From Candidatus Heimdallarchaeota archaeon (lineage in GTDB: Archaea > Asgardarchaeota > Heimdallarchaeia > JABLTI01), in contig JAGXNT010000115.1 in NCBI GenBank assembly GCA_019894765.1, positions 1 through 64,000 of the forward strand: DNA of 64,000 bases. The letters are read 5' to 3'. The notes beneath the pieces are model-generated. The model made no database searches and was not told where the DNA came from. It saw only the letters and a program-made list of their open reading frames with translations. The position numbers were made by a program, and so were the translations under genes. Below, piece after piece: positions 64,000 through 64,000 of the stretch (positions within the stretch are counted from its first letter, which is position 1; each line of letters opens with the position of its first letter).

Positions 64000-64000
64000 C

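Noticed and set aside
1..64000. CRISPR arrays, insertion sequences and prophage
   Set aside because: I saw no regularly spaced repeats, transposase motifs, terminal inverted repeats or phage structural genes anywhere in the window.

Overview
This 64 kb window is most consistent with an AT-rich Asgard archaeon (Promethearchaeota). Archaeal markers are an archaeal/eukaryotic-type LeuRS, aIF5A with the hypusine loop, archaeal DnaG, eL33 and TATA-box promoters. The Asgard signal is an ESCRT pair, a Vps25-like ESCRT-II protein (6692-7501) beside an MIT-domain Vps4 ATPase (7620-8840), plus a longin-like membrane protein (40798-41622) and many large membrane proteins with TPR, HEAT, winged-helix or PPC modules. 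I cannot fix the order or class from this sequence. I see no rRNA, tRNA, CRISPR array, insertion sequence or prophage.

Layout. 1-23 kb holds mixed housekeeping genes: PHP phosphoesterase (cut by the window edge), leuS with an unusually long leader, TrmO-like methyltransferase, subtilase, vps25-vps4, glycerate 2-kinase, a membrane protein with a HEPN-type motif, eL33, a coiled-coil protein, a TPR protein, MazG, M20 amidohydrolase, HAD phosphatases, an Lrp-TRASH regulator and threonine aldolase. 23-34 kb is an energy-metabolism locus of two divergent operons. Leftward lies a hydB/hydG-like pair, a four-cluster ferredoxin, hdrA, an mvhD-ferredoxin fusion, hdrC and hdrB. Rightward lies hydB-hydG-hydD-hydA, a group 3 (3b-like) [NiFe] hydrogenase. 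34-50 kb holds large membrane proteins, aIF5A, the longin-like protein, an orphan NuoC-like protein and helical-repeat proteins. 50-56 kb holds a cysteine desulfurase, a LonB-like AAA+ ATPase without its protease domain, and DnaG. 56-64 kb holds DUF2207 and RDD membrane proteins, a frameshifted MFS transporter, an AhpD-like protein, a winged-helix/zinc-ribbon membrane protein, a GNAT acetyltransferase and a HEAT-repeat protein.

How it fits together. The 23-34 kb locus looks like a flavin-based electron-transfer hub: H2, NAD(P)H, ferredoxin and disulfides could be coupled through HdrA and two HydBG-type diaphorase modules. The leftward operon has its own NAD(P)H module but no hydrogenase catalytic subunits, so it may encode an NAD(P)H-linked Hdr complex. 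This is the most promising candidate for an undescribed system here. The ESCRT pair points to membrane remodelling. Convergent gene pairs are often separated by strong hairpins followed by T-rich tracts, which I list as likely terminators.
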